Part shown: positions 37,831-52,020 of the stretch, in pieces
Numbering within the stretch: the first letter of the stretch is position 1
Layout: the number at the start of each line of letters is the position of its first letter
NCBI RefSeq assembly: GCF_040939455.1
Contig: NC_134108.1
Coordinates: 18,381,501 to 18,445,500 of the forward strand
From: Microcebus murinus
Lineage: Eukaryota; Chordata; Mammalia; Primates; Cheirogaleidae
Length of the DNA stretch: 64,000 nucleotides
Direction of reading: 5' to 3'
Notes under the pieces: model-generated
Told to the model about the DNA's origin: nothing
What the model saw: the letters and a program-made list of their open reading frames with translations, nothing else
The model's database searches: none
Program-made: the position numbers and the translations under genes

Positions 37831-38071
37831 TATGGGATTAGAACCCTTATAAAAGCACCCCAAGAAAGCTCTCTTGTGCCTTTCACTGGGTGAGAACACG
37901 ACTAAAAGGCACATCCATGGACTAGAAAGCAGATCCTCAGCAGACACCAAAGGTGCTGGTGTCTTGGTCTTGGACTTCCCGGCCTCTAGGACTGTGAGCA
38001 ATAAATTTCTGATGGTTCTAAACCACACAGTTTATGATATTTTGTTATAGCAACCCAAATGAACTAAGACA
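37831..38071 (+). mobile_element. MaLR (MST-type) LTR, 3' part
   Basis: 'gggattagaacccttataaaagc', 'gacttcccggcctctaggac', 'gagcaataaatttctgatgg' and 'ttgttatagcaacccaaatgaactaagac' match the 3' half of the same LTR type as 855-1282. The 5' half is missing beside the (TA)n. Confidence 0.7.
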
Positions 38072-40414
38072 ATATGTAAGGCAACATGATATCATTCATA
38101 TTTATATTACTATTAATGCCCTAAAATACTCTGATTATTTTTATAGCTATAAGAAAACTGGAGAATATCTTTGTGTTGGCATAGCCATTTATCTTTCAGT
38201 TAGAAACTTTTTGGTATTCTTATATCTTCTTTCCATGTTGCTATTTACTCCAAGTAAATTATAACTAATTGAAAGTTTCCCAAAATCTTATGTCTGACTG
38301 CCCCTTATAGGCTCTGTAAAGTGAGATTCTTTTGTGCAGTACCTATGCATAGTGCTCACCCTCCTGGGCTAGAATATGAGTCATGGCCTCTTGCTCTTTG
38401 TGCTTGACCCAAGGACATAGATGGCCATGAACTAACACACATTCTATTCCTCAGCTCTCTTCCTTCTCCTCCCCTCCCCCATGCCATTGCCCAATCCATC
38501 CTGGAATTCTAGCTTTCAAAATCTGACTCACACTCACAATCCTTCTCAGCCCACAATTCCAGAAAGCTACTTGTAATCAATCTAAGTTGGTGTCTGGAAC
38601 CTACTGGCCACATCTGGCCTAGTTCTTTAACTACACAGTGAATATCAGTTTATTCAGTTTATTGGCTTTTCTGCCTGTTCTTAAGGTGCGAATGCATCCT
38701 GTCACTTACAGTGTAGCTAGTGGCTTCTCCACATCTAGATTTTGGCAATTTCTACAAATAGCTGTCTCCTAGAGGGAAAGGGGACTCTGAGAAGAGCACA
38801 GGAAATTCTCCTCTGCCAGATGAACAAAAGTCACCTACAGAGAGAAGAGAAAATGGTGCACCTGGGGCACATTATTTATCTCTTTGCTGTTCTGACTTTT
38901 ATCTAATAGAGAGTTATTATCCCCCTTGTTGCTGAGCTATACCAGAATGTTCTTCAGAGCAACTCTGAGTGATATCCACGTGGGTATTGACTGTGGGTGG
39001 ATGGCTCACACTCATCTTGGTGATCAATGACACTAATCTACACCTCCAATATGTTTCCATTTAAATTCATTATAGCTATAGAACCTGTTGTGAATGTTTG
39101 GTGTGAATAAATTTCCTTTTTCATTCCCAGCAATTTTTGTGTTTTACTCCATATTACATTATTACAGCTCCTTTAGCACTTTCAATGAAGGCTTTGCTGC
39201 AATGCTTGCTTTAGAATATCTTTTTTCCTTTAAAACCATTTCCTAAGGCTTTTATTTCAGCTTCATTGTTTGCTCTTTCATAAGGGAAATCAGTTCACAC
39301 TGTATTAGCATTTAGAAACAGAACAAAAAATCACAATATTTTGCTTTGAAAACATAAGTTTTTGAAAAAGTCCCAAAGGCTGGAGGCAAAAAAAAAAAAA
39401 ACTGAAGGACGCCAAGGGAAAAATACTGACTTACTAAAAGGAGGCCTTCCCTGTACCATGTGTGCTCCTGAACACAGCTCTTTTCTCTTGACCTCAGGGT
39501 CCCTCCCAGGCATGTCACCCCTTATTTGGCATATCTTCATGCTATAAATTACATCTTTATGGAATCCTTTCAATGCAGTCAGTTTATGTTGTATGATGAG
39601 TAACTGAAATAATTACAAGAGGGACCAAATGCATGACTGATGGTGTGAGAGGAGGTGGAAGCAGAGAGAGAGATGGTTAAAACTGGGATTGAACACAGAT
39701 TAAATCAACCAGTTTCAAGCAGGAGGAAATGATCCCTGAGATAAGAAATAGAGGAAAGCCCATGATTTGAATATTTAATTAAAAATAGAGAAGAAACAAG
39801 CTAAAATTATGCATCTATATTTTGGACAACTTACAAAGAGAGAGAAGAGGAAAAAAATTTAATTTATAGAGTGTCAAAAGTGCATGTGGCCCTGTGCTAG
39901 GCGCATTGTATATGCTATCTTTGGAAGCTTGTAAGAAGGTTTATATTCCAAATCTGGCCCTCCTCTGAGCCTAGTTTCTAGTAGGAGTCCAACAGTGGGT
40001 TTAGAGGAGCAGATGTTCTGAATCTTAGACCCACTTGCTGCTCCTGGTACCATTTTCTAGAAGGCTTCCACATGCCGTGCCCAGGTCTGGGATACTTTCA
40101 GCCATCCTGCTCATGTTCCAATCAAAATCTGCTCCCATCTAACTGGTAGCTTAGAAAGAATTGGATAAATTCATAATTTTAATTGTTGACAATGACATAT
40201 CGCTTATCTTTTCTAGAGCTGTTTGATTTTAACAGGGAGAATCCATTTAGCCCTCCCAAGTGGCTAAATGGAGAACTTTAAGTTTACATAAAAAGAAGAG
40301 ATACATGAAGAATTACTGATGGTCAAACAGTCCCTTATAGTACTTCCAAAATGACGTTAAGAAAGTTGCCAGCCATTTTGCATAATTTCAGGATTAGCTA
40401 AAAGGAAGTGGGAT

Positions 40415-40575
40415 GTGGCAGAGGACAAGTCTCTGAGTCAGACCACGCTGTCTTTACTGCTTGCTATCTATGTGACATTAGGTAAGTTTCTTAGTTTCTC
40501 TGACACTCAGTTTGTTATCTGTTTAAGAAAGATAATAACATAGCTATAGCAGTGAGGATTAAATGGTTTGATGTT
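40415..40575 (+). repeat. MIR relic
   Basis: 'ctgcttgctatctatgtgac', 'aggtaagtttcttagtttctctg', 'tttgttatctgtttaagaaagataat' follow MIR in order. Confidence 0.55.
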
Positions 40576-40990
40576 CCATTTTAACACAGCATATGCTTTC
40601 CTAAGGGTTCTAACTCTGAAAAACCATAGACTGAGATATAACAGAGCCTGTGAGATTGTGGGTAGACTGTGTACCAGCCAAATGGAGGGCCTTTTTCCTT
40701 CCTGCTGCAGATTTTCATTCCTCTCCTGCTATTCTGATTATCCTTTTCCAAGGAAAATGTATATGCATGAACACAGCTACTCTGGATTCTGACATCATTC
40801 TCCATGTGCCAATTCCATATGAGCTAACTGGAAGCACCAAAACAAGCTTTGCAGAGCACACTATATGTAAAATGACTTGGGGAGGATTTTAAATATATAT
40901 ATACACACACACACTCAGGTTTAATTTTCCGTTTCTTCTTGTTTGGTTAATTCTTTGAAAGCCACAGGGACTCACTTCAAAAAAGCAAGT

Positions 40991-41592
<602 letters not shown>

Positions 41593-42152
41593 CCTTTCTT
41601 GTTCTAAGAGACAGGGTAGCAAAAATATCAGTTAGCCTAAGAAAAAGGGGCACATGTGCAGACTTATTTCCCTTCACATATTAAACTCTTTAAGCAAGTG
41701 TAATATTTTTAAATATTTCCCAACCAGAATAGCATTGTGGCCAATGATCAGAAAGATGCTGGCCTGCTGCTGGCCATGCCTGGGAGGTTCCTGCTGGCCA
41801 GGTGGGATCTTGTTAGTTTCTTGGGCTTGCAGGGAGGTCCCAGGCATTCTGAGGGAAGAGCCAAGTGACTGCTGCATAGGGGTTGGCCCTGGCAGGACGT
41901 AGGGTTCTGGAGGTTTAACAAGAGGCATCTACCCAAAGGGATAAAAGACATTCAATAGAATCTTAATGTTTTTTAAAAAGTGGTCTGGTCTTTGGTAATT
42001 TCCATTTGATATTATCTGTTTTTAGCTATATGGTTGTATCTGTCCTCATGACACCTAGATGCCATGGAACCAAATGAAGCCACAGTTGTCATCTCCCTGG
42101 CTCAGGAAGGCTTGCAAGGTTATTCAAATTCTATACCAGAAAGACTGCTTTA

Positions 42153-42419
<267 letters not shown>

Positions 42420-44889
42420 TCACTACCAAGGTCACGATAATAAGGACCAGGCCTACATGTTGAATTCTCAAATGCTTTTCAGGGCTCTCAGAGGAAGAGA
42501 AAGCAATGACATTGGCAAAAGCCAAGCCCACATGTGCAAGCTTTGTATGTGTGGCTAGCTCTAGTGGATTCTATCTGCAAATTGTTTATTTGATTTCATT
42601 TTCTCTATTCAATAATGGTTTTATGAGGTATAAGACAAACTCCATGGAGGTGAAAATAAAGAATTTTCAAATATTGTAACAAAATCCTTAAGGAGCAGTG
42701 GAAATAACTTATTCCCTCTTGGTTCACAGGAACTTATATTAAAAGTCTTTTTATATCACAGGACTGGAAAAGCATTTTTTTTGTATCTTATGACAATCCA
42801 CAGTTCATAGTAACTCAGCTTGTGCATTATCTAACCCAGGATGTTTTCTTTTGCTGAATCTGCTATATGTATCATCTCCAGGGCCGCAAAAACCCAGGGG
42901 TTAAAAGAAGAACTGGGCAATATAATTCTCTTCTTATATATGGTTAGCAGGGAAGAAATATTTAAATAGGATTTGCTAATTATTAGAAACACAGGAAAGA
43001 TGTTTCTTGATGGAGGAATCATACTACACGTTAATTTTAGCCTTTGGCTATTAATTTCAAAAACTCTGTGATCATTTCTACCTATGTTATAGATGATCAA
43101 AAATTCCCCAACTGCCAAAGAGTTTCATAAGAACAGTTTTGTATTAGATGTTAGCTCCATATTAGAAGTCTAAACTTTAGGACTTCCATATTGATGAGAA
43201 ATTTGGCGACCAATTGGGTTCGCTAAAATCAAGGTAACATGTTTGGAAAACAAAATATATTTGGACCACATCACTGGCACAATTCAAAGACTTTGTATTT
43301 TAGTTTCAGAAATTTGCTTCTCTCTGCAGTGGACTTTTCCTCCCTCCCTCAACTGCCAGTGAGGGTCTATGTGATTAAAGTACTAGAAATTGGGAACATT
43401 GGCAAGCTCAGCTGCTTATGGGGTTGAAAACAACATGAGGCTTGTCACACTCCCTGCCAGCTGCCCTCTTCATTCCAGACTAAATAGGTCACTGGACACT
43501 ATGGTTCCTGGACTAAAGACTAGCAGAGAGTATTCAGGAAGTTAGAGAGTTTGAGTCTTTAGAAGAAATGGTAAAGAGTTTTGACTTTGATATTGAACTT
43601 GGGATGAAAAAGGACATTTTTTAAAGAGTTCTATTTAAAGGCTGATCTATTTAGATGTAGCTGAAAATGTGAAAAAGATGCATGTGTATCTACCCTAAGA
43701 GTGAGATATAAAATACCCTAGCCAGGTTGGAGGGGGAAAAGATTAGATTTTGAGCCATTTTCCAGCTTTGTTTGATAGAACATTGTTAAAAGTGTAATTT
43801 GCTAAAGTAATATTTTCCCAATTGAAAGGAAATTTTCCTAGAGGAAATGAGGAATAAGAGAAGCAAGAAGGGCATTTTAAATTCAAACCACACAGAATAA
43901 GCATAGAAAATTACATAAGACAGAAAGCAAAGATCCTCCTTCCAAAAATTACAAAGTCATTGAAATAGGATAATTTATGTCTGTCACCCAGAACCCCTGG
44001 CCTTTAATGTTAGTTTTTTTTTTTTCACCCCTTCTCCAAACTATGTAGGATAATAAAAGAGGTAAATTTGTGCCATCCATCTGATAAGTTTAGACAAGCC
44101 CTTTTAGGCTTGCCCAAGTCCCCAAATGCTGAAGCTAAATATTAAAAGCTACTAGAATCACAGCAATTGCCATAAGTGAACAAAAAGAAAAAAAATAAAG
44201 AAATTGAGTGGCAAAATAACCTTCCATGCAGCAGCCACTTAAAGAGTCCTAGTCAATATTATTATAAAAACCATCCCCCTGAAGTCAAAGCTATTACAGT
44301 CAACACCAAGACCAAACTGTAGGAAAATATCAAACTTTGTGTTCTTTACCAAATGGAAAATCCTTTGCTGGGGACAAGCCTTATGGCCGCTGAGTCTGTA
44401 GTTCTTGTTTTGATAATTACTATTTAAGATGTATTTTATATAGATAAAACATTATGTTGGCATCCCCAGTACACATTTTTTAAGCCAATGATTATTTCTC
44501 AGATTTCTGTGAGATCAGTGTTTTCCTTCTGATCCTTATTTAGGGTGATCATATTACTTACCATCTGAACTGGGTCACATTTTAGTGTGAAAGTGAGGGC
44601 CAGTCATAATTATTCCAAGAGTACAAGTGTAAACAAGGCAAACCAGGCAAAATGTGACACGTCTCTTGAGTCACAGGTCCTCTAGCTGTATCTGTCTCTT
44701 GATGTTTTTATGGGTAAGATTAACATATAAATATGTGTATAGACACATGCAAATATTTGTACACACATACCTATACACACGTATATATAAACTATCAGAA
44801 TGGTCTTATTAATTTTTAATTTTACATTTTTCGAATTTTAACAAGACGTATCTACAATATAATGATACTACTACCTCTTTTGCAGTGTA

Positions 44890-45010
44890 TGTTATATACA
44901 ATACTCAATAAATGAGCTCTAGCACTTATCATAATCCTGCCAAACAGACATTAATCTCACCATTTTACACATTTTACAGGTGAGGAAAGAGTATGGTATA
45001 ACTTGAATCC
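44890..45010 (+). repeat. MIR relic
   Basis: 'accattttacacattttacaggtgaggaaag' is the reversed MIR/L2-like core; diverged. Confidence 0.4.
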
Positions 45011-46189
45011 AAATGTGTCCTTGGTCCTTGTTCTTTTTATTACACTCAGTGGCAACATGGGGTCAGACATAGGAATCTACAGAGGAGGCACTTTTCTGGT
45101 GACAGAAGATAAGGCATCCTGCTGTGCACTAGCATCACTGTCAAGTCAGGCTTGGGGCTTCTCCCTGGGATTCTTGCAGGTGTGCACAGCTGTCTCTCTG
45201 GCTGGAAGTACTGGCACCCAATCTGTCAACAGCAAACTAGGAAAAAAGCAGCCCATTCTGTCAGTAGGTGTCACATACAGAGCCAGGAGGCTAGGTACAT
45301 GTTTCAGCTCACACCCCTTTCCAAAATAAAAACAAACAGCCTGTGTGTTTGTGTCAGTCTGAGCGAGCACATGTACTCTGATACCCTGTGAGCACATGGG
45401 CTCTGCACACGAAGGGGTTTCCCATCACCAGGAACAACTCTCTCTTCAGCCACTACCCTGGTCTCAGCCCTGCTGGCTCCAGTCTAATGGACTAACATTT
45501 GGGGACATGTGACATAAGGTTAGAAAATCATGTGGCCTTTACAGGACCATTTTCTTTGCCATAGTAACTGTCCCAGATAATGTTGCAAGGACTTATCATC
45601 TAACAATGAAACATAGTACAGGCTTCCTTGTCCTCCAATGATCCTGTATTTCCACAACCCGTATATAGAGAATTGTAAACTAATAACACTGTCACTTGGT
45701 GGGAAGGTGAAAACACTTTGGTTACATGGGGTTTAGTGCCTTTTCATACCACCAATGTCAGAGTTATTACTCAGAAGGGCATTTTATGAATCATTTCTGT
45801 GGTGTATTAACTATTTGAGACCACTGGGATGTCATTAAACCATTACCTTTTCCAATATGCTAAATGGAACCAAAATAATTTCAGTTGACTGTGTTTATTT
45901 GCATTCAAAAGAATACTTGCCTAACTACTTTACAGTGGATTGTGAAAATAGCTACCTTGGCTCTATATAGTAATCTTGCTCTTATTGCAAAAGCACAACA
46001 AGGGCTACTAATTGCTATGTTAGTACAGCAGCACACCGGGACTACCGGGAAATTCATAGTGGCTGGGAAAAAGACCAGCAATTCCATCTGTTGCCATTTA
46101 GGATGTTTATTCGGCAAAGTGTAGCAGAAAGAACTCTGTATGAGGCCCATGAACAGCTGGGATCTAGATACAGTTGTGCTATAATACAG

Positions 46190-46460
46190 CAATAATATAT
46201 TTCCAACAAGCCAGGGAACTTGGACGAGGATCTTGACCTCCCTGCATCTCAGTTTCCTAATCTATAAAATAACACAAATAGATCAGATTATCTTCCTAAA
46301 AATCTCTTTCCCCTCTAAAGTCCTCCAACTGTGTATTTATTGGTACTTGGCAAAGCCATTCACGTGGATTGTCTTTTTAAATCCTCACACAGCCATAGGA
46401 GATAGGTTATATTATTGCCACTCTGCAAAAGAGAAGACTAGAGTGCAAAGAAGTTGAGTC
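46190..46460 (+). repeat. Two MIR relics side by side
   Basis: 46200-46290 has 'catctcagtttcctaatctataaaat' (forward); 46340-46455 has 'cacacagccataggagataggtta' and 'gcaaaagagaagactagag' (opposite layout). Confidence 0.45.
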
Positions 46461-46713
46461 ATGGGTGGGGAGGGACACCCTCTTTTCCTTGCATTTCATC
46501 CCTCTTTGTAAAGAGACTCCCAGAGAGTAACACCTCGGGTGGGCCTGTCTTCTTACCTATTGGGAAAAGGAGTGGTTCACCTCATTGGTGGACTGAGAAA
46601 AAGAAATTGGGCTTACTTAGCTTGGTCTTTTCCCTTGTTTGGAGCCAGGCACATGGCTCAAAGACTCTGGTTAGCTTTGTGTAAGCTATGGTAAATGTGG
46701 GCTACAGTTGTCC

Positions 46714-46987
46714 AGCTATTTATTTTTGTTAATAAATTTCCTGTTGTCTCCAACAGGATGACTCCACCAATTGGGCAGGCCTGCCATGTGCATGCCAGTG
46801 CTGGTTGGCAGGGAGCACCTGTATGTGACTCCTGCTACTGTCCTTGCTTGCTACGTGACCTTGAGCACAGAACTGTCAGGATTTTAGTAGGTCGGTCAAT
46901 GTATTTCCTTCCTAAATTTGGATTTAGTCAGTTCCCAGTGACTAGACAGGTTTATCTGTCTAGTTCTGGGGTCAAGTATTCAAAAGT
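46714..46987. repeat. Left arm of a large inverted duplication
   Basis: About 274 bp whose reverse complement recurs at 47495-47770. The inner 127 bp are about 92% identical and the outer part about 89% by eye; most differences are transitions. It carries a hairpin with 8-bp arms ctagacag/ctgtctag at 46942-46963. No known family recognised. Confidence 0.9.
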
Positions 46988-47224
46988 CTATCGTGGGCAC
47001 ATATCGAATCCATGTCTCCAATCCAATTTGGTTTTCTGTTTGTCAGTTTTTCTAAACTTTTTCATTGAGGTATAACTCATGTACAGTAAATCCTTATTGT
47101 ACAGCTGATACATTTTTACATATGTACACAACCATGTAACTGCTGCCAAGGTCATGGTATAGAGGATTTCCGGAAGACGGTGTTCATTTATTTAGGGTTT
47201 TCTTACTTTATCCCAGCAATATTC

Positions 47225-47415
47225 TATAGCCTCAATATTCTATAGACCCTATGTATTTGACTGTTATGGTACTATTACAATTGGCATACTTTTATTACTT
47301 TTAAAATTTTTGATGCTAGTACATAGAAATATTATTGATATTTGTGCACTAGTTTTGTATCCTACAAACTTGCTAAATTTACTCATTAATTCTAGGTTTA
47401 TAATAAATTATTTTG
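47225..47415 (-). mobile_element. L1 ORF2 fragment, antisense, in the spacer of the inverted duplication
   Basis: 'gtacatagaaatattattgat', 'ttttgtatcctacaaacttgc' and 'actcattaattctagg' match antisense L1 ORF2. 47040-47180 ('cattgaggtataactcatg', 'acaaccatgtaactgctgcc') is another L1-associated fragment. Confidence 0.6.
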
Positions 47416-47494
47416 AATGTTCTATGTAAACTCACATGTGTGCTCCTGGGTCTATTTGGATCCAAATTTACGAAGGAAGTACATTGACCGGCCT

Positions 47495-47770
47495 ACTTTT
47501 GAATACTTGACCCTAGAACTAGACAGGTAAACCTGTCTAGTTACTGGGAACTGACTAGATCCAAATTTAGGAAGGAAGTACATTGACTAGCCTACTAAAA
47601 TCCTGGCAGTTCTATGCTCAAGGTCACATAGCCAGCAAGGACAGTAACAGGAGTCACATGCAGCTGCTCCCTGCTAACCAGCACTGTGTATGCACATGGC
47701 AGACCTGCCCAACTGGTGGAGCTGTCCTGTTGCAGACAATGGGACATTTATTAACAAAAATAATTAGCTT
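47495..47770. repeat. Right arm of the large inverted duplication
   Basis: Reverse complement of 46714-46987. Contains a hairpin with perfect 12-bp arms aactagacaggt/acctgtctagtt and a 2-nt loop at 47517-47542. A partial extra copy (about 39 bp, 'tccaaatttacgaaggaagt' onward) sits just outside at 47458-47496 as a direct repeat of 47557-47597. Confidence 0.9.
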
Positions 47771-50489
47771 GATGTTTATTTGTTTTGAGTTTTTAATAAT
47801 ATTGTGCCAATTTGTATGTCCAGAGTTGAAATATATAGAAAATAGATTGAAAGAATGTTTACTCCAATAAAGTAGCTTTTTTGATGCATGCTCTTTCTAT
47901 TTTGTTAATGCAACCCCACTGCTATGCATGCAGATCTAGTGCAATTTCTTTTTCAAGTCTAAACCCTTGGCATTATCTTCAAATTAAAAACAACAAACCA
48001 GCCTTCTTCTATCCCCTCACAAAATAAGACAGTCTTTTGGGAAACGCTGGTAAACCTGACTCTCCCTGGAGAAAATATTCTTTAGATTTCTTGGCATTTG
48101 TAGCTCTCCACTGCTTCTTTTTACCCAAGGGTATTATATTTTCAAAACACAATTTGATACAATCTCAATTCAGGTCAAAATAGAAAGGGCTATAATTATT
48201 TGATATTGTTAACATATCAAGCAAAGAAAATGAAATTCATATTCCTTTAAATTGCCTGAGTATGAGATTTATTGAAGGAAGATTAAGCAGGTCTTATTTT
48301 TTTTCTTTTATCGCGACCTTGAAGGGCTAAAGTGCCCTCAGTTTCACTTGGAGATCTGGGCTGCTAAATTCTCTTGATGCTCTCCCAGGGAGAATTTGTG
48401 TAAGATTCAGAGCATCTGAGACTTGCTCATGCTCAAGTCTAAGACCTGTGAATTTTTTGTTTCCTCTGACACTATATTTTGCTCTTTCCCTAAAGGATTC
48501 ATTTTGTTCACATCACAGACAAATATGACCCCTCCACTATTCTCTATTTAGTTTACAAAAATGTAACACCTCGTAAATGTAAAATGTAATTTAAGTAGAT
48601 AAAATGTAAATTAACTACTATGTAGGGCAGAAGAAATGAAAGATTATTTAATCAAACACAAGTTATTATCACTGTTATTATTAGTTGAATTTCTATTGCT
48701 TACTCCACCTGGTCTTAGCATATGTGAACAACACAGACATTTTTCTCAATACATCATTACAATCTATTGCCAAGAGGGAAATCTCCCAGTTATATGACAC
48801 CTAAACAGCAGATTCCCTGCAAATTGATGATAATGTATGATAAACCTTCAATTCCCTATAAATGCAATTACTTTTAGCTAATTCATATTTCAAAACATTA
48901 TGGTGTATGCAGAAAACAAATAAGGACAATCACTGGTATGTTTAAGTGGTGCTGCAGATCAGTAACATTCAGTTGAACTGTGGGGCTCTTGGTTTCTCTA
49001 AGGAGAGAAAACACAAGCAGCTTGCTGTGTGCCTTTGCTTTTATTATTGATCTGGCACAAAGCAGTATCATGGATTATAAACCATTCCCCCTGGAGTAAC
49101 TAATCTTTGTAGGTATGGAGTAAGCATCTGGTACATAATCACAAAGATAGAGTATTCTACAGAGAGCTAACTGTGTTAGCCGGTGTGGGAAGTTAGACTG
49201 TTGTTAAAATTTATCCGGAATCAACTCCCTCCTCAACAACCTACTGGGTCAGCATCTGGCCAAGCCTATTTGTCTTGGCCTCTTCTAACACTCTAAGGAA
49301 GTAAGTCTATGCTCATAGCACCACCTCTACTTACTAATGGGTGACAGGAATATACTTTCTTTTAGTTAACATAAGACAGTTTCATGGTTTAATGCTATTA
49401 TGGTCCTCCTTGAATTCCCACCAATAGTTTGTTCTCTTTGAGTATCTCTATTTTCAGTCTGTAGTGATTTAGGCTGAGCTAATAATACAGAGAGGACTTT
49501 GCAGAAATATAAGAGCTATTTCTGAAATCTCTACTTATCTCTGATCTATTTTATTTGGGCATAACATAACATCTTCTGGTAACCAATATAGAGTTTTGCT
49601 TATTACAAAAACATACCTATAAATGTTATATGGCATTAGCATTTCAAATCCACATTTATGACTGACTTCTGATCAATACAATATGGTATCTAAACTTGAC
49701 AAAATACTGTACTTAAAAAGTCTACTTTAGGACATATTAAATAGTTTCACACCCTTCAGCCTTTTTGGGAGCATGAAACAAAAGTTTGCCATATTCTGGA
49801 CAGACTTCAGGATTTGAATATAAGCCATAAGGTTTATTACCATGCCTGCATCACTTGGGAATAAGATATACTGTGGATGTCTGTTAAAGTTCATTTCCCT
49901 AGGGCACTATTAGTTGATATTTTATGTAGATTTATTAGTCCAGGTAGATCACAAAACCATCTGTCCCTATGCTGCAATTGTGGAGATTTCTTGAATGTTT
50001 CCTTTTACATGGTCGCCCAACAGCATCACTTAGAAGAGTCAAATTTAGAATTCCCAAGGGCCTAATAAAAATTTATGGGTAGCAAAACTTTAGTCAATAT
50101 CTATCACATAATTTACAAGAACAGCTTCTAAAATTATTTTTGTCAAGAGTATATAGTCAAGGATCTCCTAGCAGAATCTGTTGGTAAAACAAATTTAGGG
50201 TCCAGACTTCATGAAAGTCTGTCTGGATATGTCAACCACACTGCTCATGTCATGAAGGGCACATTTACAGAAACAAGAATGACAAATATGGATTCTACAA
50301 CTAGGAGGATCCCCTGGACAGGTCATAAGGCTGATCCAAATCTATTAAAATTATAGAAATGGAATATAAGCACTGTATAATAGTTGGTAAAGTCATTTCT
50401 CATGCGGTATGCATTAATAATTTTGAAATAGCTACATATATGTATACCAATATTTAACAAATAAAAAAATGAGTGGGAAATAATATAAG

Positions 50490-51525
50490 CCAAGTTTCTC
50501 ACTGTTGGAATGGGAGGTTTCAGACAAGCAAAAGGGGAAAGCTAGAACAAACCATGTGACACTGGAATAAGGTTAGAAAACATCAGTATGAATTTAGTTC
50601 AGTTTATAAACTGATAAGTTTACATAGAAATGATTACAGATACATGTTTACATGTGCATTGGTGTACATATGTTTCCTAGTTCTTTCCACTGAAGCAAAA
50701 ATACTCCAATAGCAACAGGCACACCCAAATGCCCAGATCTTAGTTTCTAATACCATTCTTCATTGAAAAGGATCAGGACTCTTTTAGAGAAATAACCAAT
50801 TGTAGGGCAAGGGCAGAAAATATGCAAGATGAAGCTAGAGTGCCTTATCATATTAGAAAACGAAGAAATGCTCAGAAAACAAAGCAATGGAGCTATGTCA
50901 AAGAGACATTAGAGCCAACTGCAAGACTTCCAATGGCCAAAGCTAGAACAACTTGAGCATCCAAATAAATAAATAAGGCAATGTAGAATTATAATCCAAT
51001 GTATAAAATAAATTCCCATGTTTACATAAATAAAGGATTAAGTTAAAAAATAAACAAGAGAGAAGAGACAAATTTCCTGTACAAAAACATTCCACATAAT
51101 TTATGTAGGTATTCTGCCCTCAGTAAGGTGGAACATAGCTCCCCATCCCTTAAGTATGGGATACACTGAGTAACTTGCTTTCCAAGAGTAAAACATAAAA
51201 AAGTGTACAAAATGTAAGTTTACAGTAGATGTGGTAGATACTACCTTAGCCAAGTGATCAATATTAACATCATCGGTAGTAAATTGATTGTGTGTATTTG
51301 AGAGTGTCACTTCACCTTTGTGTCTTTCCTCCCCATAATCCCAGATGAACTATCAGAAATACATTAATTAAATTCAAATTTAGGGACATTCTTCAAAATA
51401 CCTGACCAGTACACATAAAACTGAAGTTTATAAGAAACGAGGAAAGTTGGAGGACTTTCACAGCCCAGAGGAGCCTCAGGTGACATAAAAAAAAATGTTA
51501 TGTGATATCCTTTATAGAATCCTGG

Positions 51526-51567
<42 letters not shown>

Positions 51568-51760
51568 TGTAATCTGAAAAAAAATGGCATTTAGTTAATA
51601 ATAATGTATTGGTTGTTGATTCATTAATTGTGGCACACATTCTATAGCTATACAAGATACTAACAATAGGAAAAACTGGTTAAATGACAGCTTTCTGTGC
51701 TATCTCTGCAACTTTTCTTTAGAAGTATTATAAAATGCAAACTTTAGTTTTTAAAAATAT
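50490..51760 (+). mobile_element. Old L1 (L1M-type) 3'UTR
   Basis: Landmarks in order: 'cacataatttatgtaggtattctgccctcag', 'catagctccccatcccttaagtatggg', 'ctaccttagccaagtgatcaatattaacatc', 'ctgaccagtacac', 'cacagcccagaggagcctc', 'agttaataataatgtattgg'. Ends near 51750. A 37-A run interrupts it at 51529-51565. Confidence 0.75.
51529..51565 (+). repeat. (A)37 homopolymer
   Basis: Thirty-seven consecutive A inside the L1 3'UTR, at a place where the L1 text has only a short A-rich string. Confidence 0.95.
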
Positions 51761-51789
51761 CCAGGTATATTAGCATCACATATGGCCCA

Positions 51790-52020
51790 GCATCAGGTGA
51801 TAAGAACATGAGGGAATGCTTGCTATGTGACAGGAACTAAATTAGGTGCTTTACATGTGTTGTCTTATCCACCTCACAAGGACTTATGAAATGGGTGATG
51901 TTACTATCCCGGGCTTCCCGATGAAAATTTAAGACTAGTGGGTCAAATAACTTGTCCAAGATCACACAGCTGGATAGGAGTGGTTGCTGGACTCACATTC
52001 TGACTCCAGAACTCCTCTGT
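51790..52020 (+). repeat. MIR/L2-type relic
   Basis: 'gcttgctatgtgacaggaac', 'aggtgctttacatgtgttgtc', 'caaataacttgtccaagatcacacagctgg' in order. Confidence 0.6.
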
